Shown: positions 8,885 through 16,002 of the stretch, piece by piece
How positions within the stretch are numbered: the stretch's first letter is position 1
Layout: every line of letters starts with the position of its first letter
Source of the DNA: Bacillota bacterium
GTDB lineage: Bacteria; Bacillota; Clostridia; Acetivibrionales; JAEZXR01
DNA: 43,748 bases
Assembly: GCA_023419605.1 (NCBI GenBank)
Contig: JAEZXR010000028.1
Span: 1-43,748 of the forward strand
Direction: 5' to 3'
Translations under genes and position numbers: made by a program
The notes under the pieces: generated by a model
Told to the model about the DNA's origin: nothing
Databases searched by the model: none
The model's input: only the letters and a program-made list of their open reading frames with translations

Positions 8885-9042
8885 CCTTGTTCAACCAACG
8901 AAAAGTCAACGGCACTGCTTCATTAACATCCGTTGCTTTTACTCCCTTTGGATCGGGAAAAGCTGTTGTTTTCCAAACAGCCATAGCCGTACAAGGGCAG
9001 AGTCGATAGTATCAACGGCAGCATCTCCCCATTGACCTCGTC
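8885..9042 (-). pseudogene. Decayed dockerin, remnant of a lost cellulosomal gene
   Basis: Read on the minus strand in shifting frames, this gap shows dockerin pieces. The first is DEVNG, then after a frameshift DAAVDTIDSALVRLWLFGKQ, matching a calcium loop plus helix (D-x-N-x-D, then xxVDxxDxALxxxxLxG). LFPIQRE follows and a stop. KATDVNE and, in another frame, SAVDFSLVEQ match the second repeat. There is no start, no ribosome binding site and no catalytic domain. The simplest reading is that an enzyme gene between scaffoldin and GH9 was deleted and only its dockerin survives as a fossil. It also explains the false N-terminal extension of the GH9 frame. Confidence 0.65.
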
Positions 9043-9200
9043 AGTTACTTGAGACTTGTTATAAATGGAATCGCAGCAATTGAATATATTGTCAGGAAAA
9101 CGCACCTCAGTCCTTGCAGCACAAATCAACTCTTCAGGTTTATTTACGGGCAGCTTGCACCGTTTTCGCTATCACTATAAACCGCACGGGTATTTTCCTA

Positions 9201-9228
9201 CTGCCACGGCGGATATCCGCCGTGACAG
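9201..9228 (-). other. Stem-loop downstream of scaffoldin
   Basis: A 12-bp stem (CTGTCACGGCGG with CCGCCGTGGCAG on the minus strand, one G-U pair) has an ATAT loop, 25 bp after the scaffoldin stop codon. No U-tract follows. It could protect the 3' end of the scaffoldin message after processing. Confidence 0.6.
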
Positions 9229-9252
9229 TATAGGATACGCAGCACTACCGTG

Positions 9253-10518
9253 TCATGGATTGATTGTTACACTTCCGTTGTTGAAGGTAACATTAGTGAT
9301 CTTACTCATGGTACCGCTGCCGAAGGCCCCTCCGGTCTTAAATGCCAGGGTGGCCGTCGACGAAGCAGTCCCTTTGATCTTAAAGGTGATGTTTGCAAAC
9401 ACTCCGTCTGTCGTAATCAACTCACTGCCGATGGTATTGTCAAGGAACAGGAAGCTGATGGTTCCGGCATTTATGTTTGATGCGAAGTTAACGGACGGAT
9501 TTACTACGATATTGCCTGCCGTTACTGAAACGGCCTCAAGAAGGTTTGGATCATAACCCAAATAGAAATTGCAGGTTCCGACATTCGCCGGCGCTACCCT
9601 TGCAAAGCTAACGGGTACTGTCACCGTATCACCTGCTTTTCCGGATGCAGTTCCAACGGTTACACTCAGATTGGTGGGGGTAGTATTAACGACAGTTACA
9701 GTTAACACAGGGTTGCTTGTTACACCGAAATCAAAAGTCAATGATTTTATACCTACAGCCAGCGTTGCAAGGTAACTCTTCAATATCGTTACCGTATTCC
9801 CTGCTACGGTATAATGAGTCTCCTGGGTCAAACCGGTAATACCTTTGAAGGTACTCCCGTTGGGCGTCAGGGTAACTGCGATATCCTTCTGCTGGTCGGA
9901 CTTCAAATCAAAGGTTGCTGATGCAGGACTAATGGATGGATTCTGCGTCTGACCGCCGGGTTCCTTACCGGACACCAGACTGCCGCTCACATAAGCAGTT
10001 ACTTTCTCCCAATCAACATAGCTCGACGCTGAAGCGTTGAAGGAATAATCATCCGACTGGGTATAATTTGTCCAATCGGATTTTGCAAACCTTGCCTGGA
10101 TCTCTATGAAAGCTCCAGCTTTTAAAGCAGGTGCGCTGCTGGCAAATCCGACCTCAAGGTAATAATCCGCGTCAGCTGCCGGGGTCGCCATTTTTACAAA
10201 GCTGCCGGTTACTTTGCTTGTAACATCCACGTACGAACTGCCATCCGACATACCGGAATGGTCACACCAGAAACTCTGCGGCTTCTCTCCGTTGATCGTA
10301 TAGTAGTATCTTAATTTTACATCCGAAAGATTCACAGGCGTCGTGCCCGTATTTGCAATCTTGAACTTTAGATTGATTGCATTTGAAGTTGGCGCAGTGT
10401 TGCTGTTGAACATCTGTACCTTTATAGCTGCATCGGCTGCAAAAACACCCACCTGAGGTATACATAACGACGCCAGCATCACCAGCATAATTAGAAAAGC
10501 AATTGTTTTATTTTTCAT
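9253..10518 (-). CDS. Mini-scaffoldin: CBM3, X2 and a single type I cohesin
   Basis: Secreted non-catalytic scaffold of 421 residues. It has a signal peptide (about 1-28), a CBM3 (about 31-185, with KFKIANTGTTPVNLSDVKLRYYYT), an X2 Ig-like module (about 193-280, with ATFDLKSDQQKDIAVTLTPN) and one cohesin (about 283-421, GKAGDTVTVPVSF to NVTFNNGSVTINP). The module order matches the start of CipC-type scaffoldins, which normally go on with five to nine cohesins; this one stops after the first. No dockerin, SLH domain, sortase signal or C-terminal membrane segment is seen, so it would bind one enzyme at a time to cellulose. Ribosome binding site AAGGAGGTCC is well placed. Being first in a cluster of dockerin genes supports its role. 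A collapsed repeat in assembly should be excluded. Confidence 0.93.
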   Translation of the reverse strand: MKNKTIAFLIMLVMLASLCIPQVGVFAADAAIKVQMFNSNTAPTSNAINLKFKIANTGTTPVNLSDVKLRYYYTINGEKPQSFWCDHSGMSDGSSYVDVTSKVTGSFVKMATPAADADYYLEVGFASSAPALKAGAFIEIQARFAKSDWTNYTQSDDYSFNASASSYVDWEKVTAYVSGSLVSGKEPGGQTQNPSISPASATFDLKSDQQKDIAVTLTPNGSTFKGITGLTQETHYTVAGNTVTILKSYLATLAVGIKSLTFDFGVTSNPVLTVTVVNTTPTNLSVTVGTASGKAGDTVTVPVSFARVAPANVGTCNFYLGYDPNLLEAVSVTAGNIVVNPSVNFASNINAGTISFLFLDNTIGSELITTDGVFANITFKIKGTASSTATLAFKTGGAFGSGTMSKITNVTFNNGSVTINP

Positions 10519-11277
10519 TGCCGGGACCTCCTTTTTTAACTGTTTTTATGTATGAAAAACCCATTCATCCTATATCTTTAACCGACTTGGATAGAACATG
10601 GCAGTTCAGCCTCGCATATATTCCTGGAATACAGGTTATATACTTACTGAAGCGACTGTTGTCCACCCAATTACAGATAGAATTATCCCACCTCCTTACA
10701 CTCTATTGGATGAGCAGTTTTCATAAAATTGACAAAATTTTTAACTTACTTATTGCAGAGTACAATTTTTACGGCATAATAAAAATAAGGAAGATAAGAA
10801 AATATACATAGCGCTTTCCTTTTAGGGGGTATAAGATAAATCCGTTACCTATGCAAATGGCCGGTTGAAACGCAGATTGTATGACATTTGGCATACATTT
10901 TTGCAATGAATAGAGTAGAACATATTACCTTAGATAAAATACGTATAGACGTTAACAGAAGTGTTTTCATTTAATTTCATATCATACAACGTAATACTCT
11001 TAACATACTTTTTCTCTATAAATTTTAATTTTATATATATTTTTCTATATTTTTACTATTTAGATAATATCATAGGCCCAATCATTTGTAAATCACTTGC
11101 AATAATGGTGACAATATTGTTACACATTATGCAAAATTTTACACACACCTGTATATCTTGTCGTGTAACGTATCTATTATGAGAAAATCCGGCCTATATA
11201 CATCGAATTTGCGCAACAAAAAAGAGCCCTTAGTACCGCGCTCCTTCTTACTTAAGCACACTTTTTGTTTGCCTCTT
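10519..11277. other. Long AT-rich non-coding stretch upstream of scaffoldin
   Basis: No convincing gene is present. On the minus strand it probably carries the scaffoldin promoter and a leader of about 350 bases. At 10876-10906 there are TTGCAA and TACAAT boxes 19 bp apart with an inverted repeat TGTATG-N8-CATACA (10878-10897) over the spacer. A second strong AAGGAGGTG lies at about 10689-10697 with no start codon at the right distance. A near-perfect 16-bp palindrome occurs at 11108-11123. Confidence 0.4.
11218..11249 (-). terminator. Possible terminator of the small ORF
   Basis: On the minus strand AAGGAGC pairs with GCTCTTT (with a G-U pair), followed by a run of six T. It lies 31 bp past the stop of the 88-codon reading frame and is the main hint that this frame is transcribed. 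Confidence 0.45.
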
Positions 11278-11544
11278 TCAAAAGATCACTCTGCAAAGAT
11301 ATTTTGATTGGTGTCCTCCATACTCCTTCGGCTCAATGTTTCGATATGTATTTCCACAACTGCGTCCACGTGATTTCAAAAGCACGATTGCATCATGCTC
11401 CCCGGAAGGCGGGTCTGCTTCCGGATTGGCAGGGGGAATTCCCTCCTTCCGAATTCCAATTTTATTACTGGTGCATACTGCGGCAATTAAAACCAGAAGA
11501 GAAATAAAACCCTTTCCATCTTTCATGTTTTTATCATACCTCAT
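11278..11544 (-). CDS. Small ORF of unknown function (doubtful)
   Basis: An 88-codon frame, not recognised. A hydrophobic stretch GFISLLVLIAAVC lies near the N-terminus; the rest is polar and basic with scattered cysteines and looks like no known family. A second ATG six codons in has GAGGT about 11 bases upstream. Base composition is richer in GC than the flanks, and a terminator-like hairpin follows. Overlapping open frames also exist on the plus strand, so this may be a remnant rather than a gene. Confidence 0.25.
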   Translation of the reverse strand: MRYDKNMKDGKGFISLLVLIAAVCTSNKIGIRKEGIPPANPEADPPSGEHDAIVLLKSRGRSCGNTYRNIEPKEYGGHQSKYLCRVIF

Positions 11545-11679
11545 ATTGTTTTAATTCAGTGAACACTTGCAACGCCATGGACTTGCTTCCACAAATGCAA
11601 TTATACTATAAGACCACTTAAAACCCACAATTTTCTATAATTTTGATTTTATCACATATCAAGTGCGCCGGGATAAGTG

Positions 11680-11719
11680 AAATAAAAGAGTAGTTCTATA
11701 TTTTACGATACAGAACTAC
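11680..11719 (-). terminator. Terminator after gerW
   Basis: The minus-strand stem GTAGTTCTGTA pairs with TATAGAACTAC (one G-U pair; arms 11709-11719 and 11690-11700) and is followed by TCTTTTATTT. It lies 60 bp past the gerW stop. Confidence 0.75.
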
Positions 11720-11779
11720 CCTTACTGTTACATCATGAGAAAATTTGTCGGTTAAAATATTACAAATAATAACTACCGC

Positions 11780-12256
11780 TTAAGACTGCTGCCCTTGCTG
11801 CTGATTCTGCTGTTGCCCCTGCTGTTGCCCCTGCTGTTGTCCTTGCTGCTGTCCCTGTTGCTGATTCTGCTGGTTTCCCATGCCCATACCCATATTGGAA
11901 GCCATACTGGAAACCATCTGCGGTAATTTATCAATCATCATGGATAAATTACTCTTCTGGGTAGTCGGAAGCATAGTAACATTATTTTTTTCAATGACTA
12001 CCACTGCATCAGTACTGACTCTCGCACCAAGTCCTAATGCACCTGTTCCCATGTTAGCTGTCTGGTTAGCGTTTGGGCTTCCCATTTTGCTTTTATTGCT
12101 GCCGGTTCCATATCCAATGGTGATAGACATAACAGGAATGAGTGTTTTATCACCATGAGTAACAGGCTTACCCAAGATTGCTTCCTTTTTTGTAAGATCT
12201 TCCAGATTAGAAAATAGAACATCCATATTATGGGTGAAATTTGGATTCTCCTGCAT
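11780..12256 (-). CDS. gerW: Spore germination protein GerW family (YtfJ)
   Basis: A 158-residue soluble protein of the GerW/YtfJ family, which is made in the forespore and needed in Bacillus for germination with L-alanine. The family core (about 8-115) is intact: LFSNLEDLTKKEAILGKPV, IPVMSITIGYG and GLGARVSTDAVVVIE. The C-terminus (128-158) is almost pure glutamine with a QQQG period, an unusual tail encoded by 12-bp repeats. A strong AAGGAGG precedes the start. It lies 28 bp after the DUF2953 gene, the same pair as ytfI-ytfJ in Bacillus, and a terminator follows. It indicates that the organism forms spores. Confidence 0.9.
   Translation of the reverse strand: MQENPNFTHNMDVLFSNLEDLTKKEAILGKPVTHGDKTLIPVMSITIGYGTGSNKSKMGSPNANQTANMGTGALGLGARVSTDAVVVIEKNNVTMLPTTQKSNLSMMIDKLPQMVSSMASNMGMGMGNQQNQQQGQQQGQQQGQQQGQQQNQQQGQQS
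11783..11875. repeat. 12-bp tandem repeat inside gerW
   Basis: Imperfect tandem copies of a unit close to CTGTTGCCCCTG encode the QQQG tail of GerW on the minus strand. All changes keep the reading frame. Such a tract is likely to vary in copy number between strains. Confidence 0.8.
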
Positions 12257-12284
12257 AAATATGCCTCCTTTTATTTTTACATGT

Positions 12285-12797
12285 TTATACGTTACCGGAC
12301 CCAGCTCTACGGGTCCTATACATATTAATTAATGCTGTAATTACGTTAAACTTTGCATTTGCGTTTACATAAATATAGTCATTATCCGTTACAAAATTCG
12401 GGTCGTTCTGAAGTGAATCTATATTTATAAATTGTGAAACTGCATTAAGAGCTCCACAAGTAACGCCGGTGATGGAAGGATCCCGGAAACCGTAAGATGC
12501 ATACACATTGATATCCCTGGGTTTGAAGTTTCTTACCAATTCCATTCCATTGTTTATTTTACGTTTTGTCCTCTTCAGGTTTCTTTCTGCTATCCCTTTG
12601 CCAAAGAGATATATTGTCAACACTGGTTGGGTATCAATAATAGTAACTTCTGCCTTAAGAAAGGGATGTAACCATTCAAAAATCAAGTTCACATTCTCTT
12701 TATCCGAATCAAAGGTAAAAATAACTTTTAGTGCCGCTATGGACAGCAACAGAATAAATAGGGATAGCAGCAAAAGGATCATTATTATTGTGTTCAT
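12285..12797 (-). CDS. ytfI: DUF2953 family membrane protein (YtfI-like)
   Basis: A 170-residue protein with one N-terminal membrane segment (TIIMILLLLSLFILLLSIAAL) followed by a DUF2953 domain; FTFDSDKENVNLIFEWLHPFLKAEV and GAGALNAV-like motifs (here CGALNAVSQF) fit the family. The start at 12797 is chosen over one seven codons upstream because TGGAGGTAC lies 8-10 bases before it. The function is unknown. In Firmicutes this family is typically next to gerW/ytfJ and belongs to the sporulation programme. At 170 residues it is somewhat shorter than many members. Confidence 0.85.
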   Translation of the reverse strand: MNTIIMILLLLSLFILLLSIAALKVIFTFDSDKENVNLIFEWLHPFLKAEVTIIDTQPVLTIYLFGKGIAERNLKRTKRKINNGMELVRNFKPRDINVYASYGFRDPSITGVTCGALNAVSQFINIDSLQNDPNFVTDNDYIYVNANAKFNVITALINMYRTRRAGSGNV

Positions 12798-13075
12798 GGA
12801 AAGTACCTCCATGTACAAGCATTGATTTATTTGTACTTATCTAGTTTAACCATCAGGAAAGCAATTATTAGGTTTAATTTTTCAAAAACAACCAATAGCA
12901 GGATATCCTTTGCCTATGCGGGTTTATCCTCATAAGGAAATCATTCTAATTTTTTAAAAAAATTCAAATTACGATATTGTAATATAAATACTTATATACG
13001 ACTTCCTTTATGCGCTTGTATTTCCTTACTTGCTATCGTGAAAACTTAGTTCGGTCCATGCCACCTTTCTTACAT
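12798..13075. other. Intergenic region upstream of ytfI
   Basis: This stretch should hold the ytfI promoter. TTGCTT and GATAAG boxes 17 bp apart on the minus strand are a weak candidate. I could not identify a sporulation sigma-factor promoter with confidence, and no small gene or RNA was seen. Confidence 0.3.
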
Positions 13076-13129
13076 AAAAATACTCTTCTCACGCTCGATT
13101 TTTTATTGTTGGTGAAAAGAGTATTTTTT
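13076..13129. terminator. Terminator downstream of cbiK (works in both directions)
   Basis: AAAAATACTCTT (13076-13087) and AAGAGTATTTTTT (13117-13129) pair to a long hairpin with T-runs on both strands. It lies directly after the cbiK stop codon. Confidence 0.8.
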
Positions 13130-13166
13130 AAGCGCTATCTAAATTTCCATATTTTTATCAACCGAA

Positions 13167-13964
13167 TTATTCGCACGATTTTAGCTCTTGCTCTGCCTGC
13201 AACGCTTTTCTTGTATAAATTTCCTGAATTGCCGTGTTTTCTCCCAGTCCGTGCAAATACACTTCCACTTCAAATCCTTCTTCCCGAAGCACCTGCTTCC
13301 ATGAATCTTCTTCTCCTGCCATGTCATTGATTGCGTGATCTCCCGCTACCAGCATAAACGGCATCAATGTCACCTGCTCCACCTCTTTTTCCTTTAGTGC
13401 AGGGATAATATCCTTGAGTTCCGGCAGTCCCTCCACAGTGGCTATCCAGGCATTCATTCCGGCCCGGTCCATAAAGCTCTGCAAACAATAATAACAAGCA
13501 TTACTGAAATGCTCCGTACCATGGCCCATCAATACGACCGCCTGTCTGTCTTTTTGGGGCAGTATTTGCCTTTTCAGAGCCTCTACCACCTTTACATAGT
13601 CCTCCTGTGTATATAACAGCGGTTCTCCCAAAGAAATTTTCTCAAAAGCGTTCTCCCTTTTACAGGCTTCAACCGCTTCTTTTACCTCGTGGTATTCAGA
13701 ACCCGGCAATACGTGGAGCGGCTGTACTACCACCTGGGTAAAGCCTTCGTTTTTCATGGCTTCAAGGGCTTGCTGCAGTGTATGAACAGTAACACCATCC
13801 CTTTTTTTAAGCTTTCTAATAATGATCTCCGATGTAAATGCCCTGCGCAGTTCGTATTCCGTTAATTGGGCCTCAATTCTTTTTTCCACTCTCTCAATAT
13901 TATTACGAAGCGCCTCCGGATAGCTTGTCCCAAAGCTTACAACCAATATTGCCTTCTTATCCAT
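13167..13964 (-). CDS. cbiK: Sirohydrochlorin cobaltochelatase CbiK
   Basis: A 265-residue class II chelatase that inserts cobalt into sirohydrochlorin, an early step of anaerobic cobalamin synthesis. N-terminal ILVVSFGTSYPEA and the metal-binding histidines in VLMGHGTEH (H148) and VAGDHAINDM (H210) match CbiK. Length is as expected and no signal peptide is present, so the enzyme is cytosolic. The start has AGGATGAGGT a few bases upstream. A cobalamin riboswitch and a terminator precede the gene, so it is expected to be shut off when B12 is plentiful. No other cobalamin synthesis gene is in the window. Nickel chelation (CfbA-like) is less likely because of the riboswitch and length. Confidence 0.93.
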   Translation of the reverse strand: MDKKAILVVSFGTSYPEALRNNIERVEKRIEAQLTEYELRRAFTSEIIIRKLKKRDGVTVHTLQQALEAMKNEGFTQVVVQPLHVLPGSEYHEVKEAVEACKRENAFEKISLGEPLLYTQEDYVKVVEALKRQILPQKDRQAVVLMGHGTEHFSNACYYCLQSFMDRAGMNAWIATVEGLPELKDIIPALKEKEVEQVTLMPFMLVAGDHAINDMAGEEDSWKQVLREEGFEVEVYLHGLGENTAIQEIYTRKALQAEQELKSCE

Positions 13965-14083
13965 TTTACCTCATCCTTTCGTTTTATCCTGCAGTCCTAT
14001 AGCCCGCACAGAACAAAGGTGGCTTCGCCACTTTTGTTTGCGCATGTGCCTTTCCAAAGCATGAGGAAAAGCTGGCACGCGCA

Positions 14084-14120
14084 TAAAAAAACCCTTCTGC
14101 CTGCATAAAGACAGAAGGGT
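14084..14120 (-). terminator. Riboswitch-controlled terminator before cbiK
   Basis: ACCCTTCTG and CAGAAGGGT (14112-14120 and 14091-14099) form a 9-bp stem followed by seven T on the minus strand. It lies between the riboswitch and cbiK, as expected for transcription control. A smaller GTGGC/GCCAC hairpin follows at about 14021-14036. Confidence 0.85.
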
Positions 14121-14194
14121 ATAAGTGTACGCCGTATATATGACTATATTGTACTTCCCATCCATCTCTCTATCTCTCGTAGATAATGAACCTA

Positions 14195-14385
14195 CTTGCA
14201 AGCAGGTCTTCTGGCTCAGGATCATCGTTATTTTTCCCTTCCCATCCGTCATTCAATTGTCGGACAGTGGTTTGAAAAATTCCTCCCCCATACAGCGGCG
14301 GGACCGCACGGGATTCTCACCCGTTTCCCTATAAAGCCGGTCTTATCTGCCGGCCACTTGCAGTATTCGTATTCAGTTTTATTCT
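14195..14385 (-). ncRNA. Cobalamin riboswitch
   Basis: The minus strand shows the conserved pieces in order: AAGTGGCCGGC, GGGAAACGGGTGAGAATCCC, GCGGTCCCGCCGCTGTA, and the B12 box GAGCCAGAAGACCTGC. The P1 stem closes with AACCTACTTGCAAG. The aptamer is complete. It precedes cbiK and a terminator, so binding of adenosylcobalamin should end transcription early. Confidence 0.95.
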
Positions 14386-14408
14386 GCAGTATTTCCTATG
14401 CTTTTATT

Positions 14409-14437
14409 ATTATATAGGAATTATTTCATCGGAGCAA
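14409..14437 (-). promoter_or_regulatory. Promoter of the riboswitch-cbiK unit
   Basis: TTGCTC (14432-14437) and TATAAT (14409-14414) on the minus strand are separated by exactly 17 bp. They lie just past the stop codon of the ABC ATPase gene, so cbiK has its own transcript. An inverted repeat TTCCTAT/ATAGGAA overlaps the -10 box. Confidence 0.7.
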
Positions 14438-14446
14438 TGTACTTTC

Positions 14447-15244
14447 TCATTGTTTCATAAAATTATCCCCTGCATGTACCGCTCCGGTTACAGCAGTTCT
14501 CCGGTCCGTCTTTTGGGAAGGCTGTCGGTTTCTTTCAGGAAAAATCCCTTCCAATACCTCGGTTCTAAGCAGCTCAATTCTATGATCCCTTTCCCACCGT
14601 TCCTGGCGCGGGATCGTATTTTTCACCATCTTGCAAACCCTTGCCGGTTTTTCCGTCAGCATCATAATTTTGTCTCCCAGCAGAAGCGCTTCCTCAATGT
14701 CATGTGTAACAAACAATACGGTTTTGTTATTGTTGCCTATCATTTCATCAAAACACTTCATCAACTCAAGTTTCATGCTTGCATCCAGAGACTTGAAAGG
14801 TTCATCCATAACCAACACCCGCGAAGGGCAGGCAAAAGCTCTGGCGATGCTTACCCGCTGCCGCATCCCCCCACTCAGCTTGCCCGGATAGTATTTCCGG
14901 AATTCATAGAGGCCTACCCTTCTCAAGTGCTTTTCAATCAGTTCCCGGCTTTGCTCCTTATTCATCTTGCCCTTCAGCACAAAGTCAAGGTTTTCTTCTA
15001 CTGTTTTCCATTCGATCAAACGGTCCTCCTGGAAGATAAAGCTCAGAGATTCACGGTCAAAGCCTTCCATACTTCCCTGGTCCGGTTGGATAATGGAGGC
15101 TACGATGTTCAGCAATGTACTTTTACCGCAGCCGGAAGGCCCCAGAATACACGTCACCTTGTCCTCTTCAAAATCCATACTGATGTTTTCCAGTACCCTT
15201 AAATCCTGGAACTGCTTGGATATGTTCCTTATCACATATTTCAT
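14447..15244 (-). CDS. ABC transporter ATPase, NitT/TauT type
   Basis: Cytosolic ATP-binding subunit of 265 residues. Walker A GPSGCGKST, Q-loop FQEDRL, signature LSGGMRQR, Walker B VLVMDEP and the switch histidine in VTHDIEEAL are all intact, as in the SsuB/TauB/NrtD class. The start at 15244 is preferred because GGAAG lies 8 bases upstream; an ATG at 15250 overlaps the permease stop. Longer upstream reading belongs to the permease gene in another frame. It is the last gene of a three-gene unit (binding protein, permease, ATPase). The substrate is not known. Confidence 0.88.
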   Translation of the reverse strand: MKYVIRNISKQFQDLRVLENISMDFEEDKVTCILGPSGCGKSTLLNIVASIIQPDQGSMEGFDRESLSFIFQEDRLIEWKTVEENLDFVLKGKMNKEQSRELIEKHLRRVGLYEFRKYYPGKLSGGMRQRVSIARAFACPSRVLVMDEPFKSLDASMKLELMKCFDEMIGNNNKTVLFVTHDIEEALLLGDKIMMLTEKPARVCKMVKNTIPRQERWERDHRIELLRTEVLEGIFPERNRQPSQKTDRRTAVTGAVHAGDNFMKQ

Positions 15245-15249
15245 ACTCA

Positions 15250-16002
15250 TCACTTCCAACTGTTTACTTTTATGAAGAAAAGCTTTACGATCCGCTCCAG
15301 CAGGATGGATAGCACCACAACAATGATAATCCATGCAAACACGCCGGAGGTGTTCAGATACATCTTCTCCATTTGCAGGCTTCCGCCGATGGAGTATTTG
15401 GGCTGTCCCAAAACCTCTCCGGCAATCACAGCCTTCAGCGTGAGTCCCAATGCGGCTCCTATGACAGTTGACAGATAGGTTCCCACTGTGGGCATATAAA
15501 TGCCAAGGATTATGTTTTTGGTACTGACTGAATATAGTTCTGCCATTTGCAGCAGTTTTTGATCTACATTCAGCATCCCTTCCACTACACTTTCATACAG
15601 TACCGGAAACACCAGTATGATTCCAACCAGTATCGGTGCGCTTTCGCTGTCCAGCCAGATCAATCCCAGAATGATAACCGCCATGGTAGGAACGGATTTC
15701 AATACGGACACTACGGGAATCATCATATGGTAGGCCCACCGGGCCAGCCCGGACAGTACACCCAGAACCAGCGCCAATACAACGGAAATCAGGAAGCTTG
15801 TGCAGCTCCTTGATAACGTCGCCATTAACAGTTTCAAAAAATTCTTTCCTTTGACGATATCCAATAAACTATAAACCGCACTGACAGGAGAAGGAACGAT
15901 AATCTCATTGTCGAGCCATCGGGCAACGATGGCCCAGACTACTACCAGTATACCGGCAGAAACCCAGACATACTTTCTACTTTTGTATATAGAGTCCTTC
16001 AT
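15250..16002 (-). CDS. ABC transporter permease, NitT/TauT type
   Basis: Integral membrane subunit of 250 residues with about six membrane segments and the ATPase-contact loop GAALGLTLKAVIAGEVLG typical of SsuC/TauC-like permeases. The gene overlaps the end of the binding-protein gene by 26 bp and touches the start of the ATPase gene, so the three are translationally coupled. The family imports small organic molecules such as sulfonates or thiamine precursors. Here the setting between CobW-type genes and cbiK hints at a metal-related substrate, which is only an inference. Confidence 0.88.
   Translation of the reverse strand: MKDSIYKSRKYVWVSAGILVVVWAIVARWLDNEIIVPSPVSAVYSLLDIVKGKNFLKLLMATLSRSCTSFLISVVLALVLGVLSGLARWAYHMMIPVVSVLKSVPTMAVIILGLIWLDSESAPILVGIILVFPVLYESVVEGMLNVDQKLLQMAELYSVSTKNIILGIYMPTVGTYLSTVIGAALGLTLKAVIAGEVLGQPKYSIGGSLQMEKMYLNTSGVFAWIIIVVVLSILLERIVKLFFIKVNSWK

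Noticed and set aside
8847..8984. N-terminal extension of the GH9 frame by 46 codons
   Set aside because: The signal peptide and GGAGGAG site fit the start at 8846; the extension reads through a decayed dockerin.
9065..9556. 163-codon plus-strand frame at the end of scaffoldin
   Set aside because: Antisense to the cohesin, no start signal, no domain.
10689..10697. Small gene behind the strong AAGGAGGTG upstream of scaffoldin
   Set aside because: No ATG, GTG or TTG at a usable distance opens more than a few codons.
11783..11875. Tandem repeats considered as a CRISPR array
   Set aside because: Units are 12 bp, without spacers, and encode the in-frame glutamine tail of GerW.
14450..15202. Long open frame of 250 codons on the plus strand
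   Set aside because: It lies antisense to the ABC ATPase gene, whose motifs are all intact; the plus-strand product has no recognisable domain.
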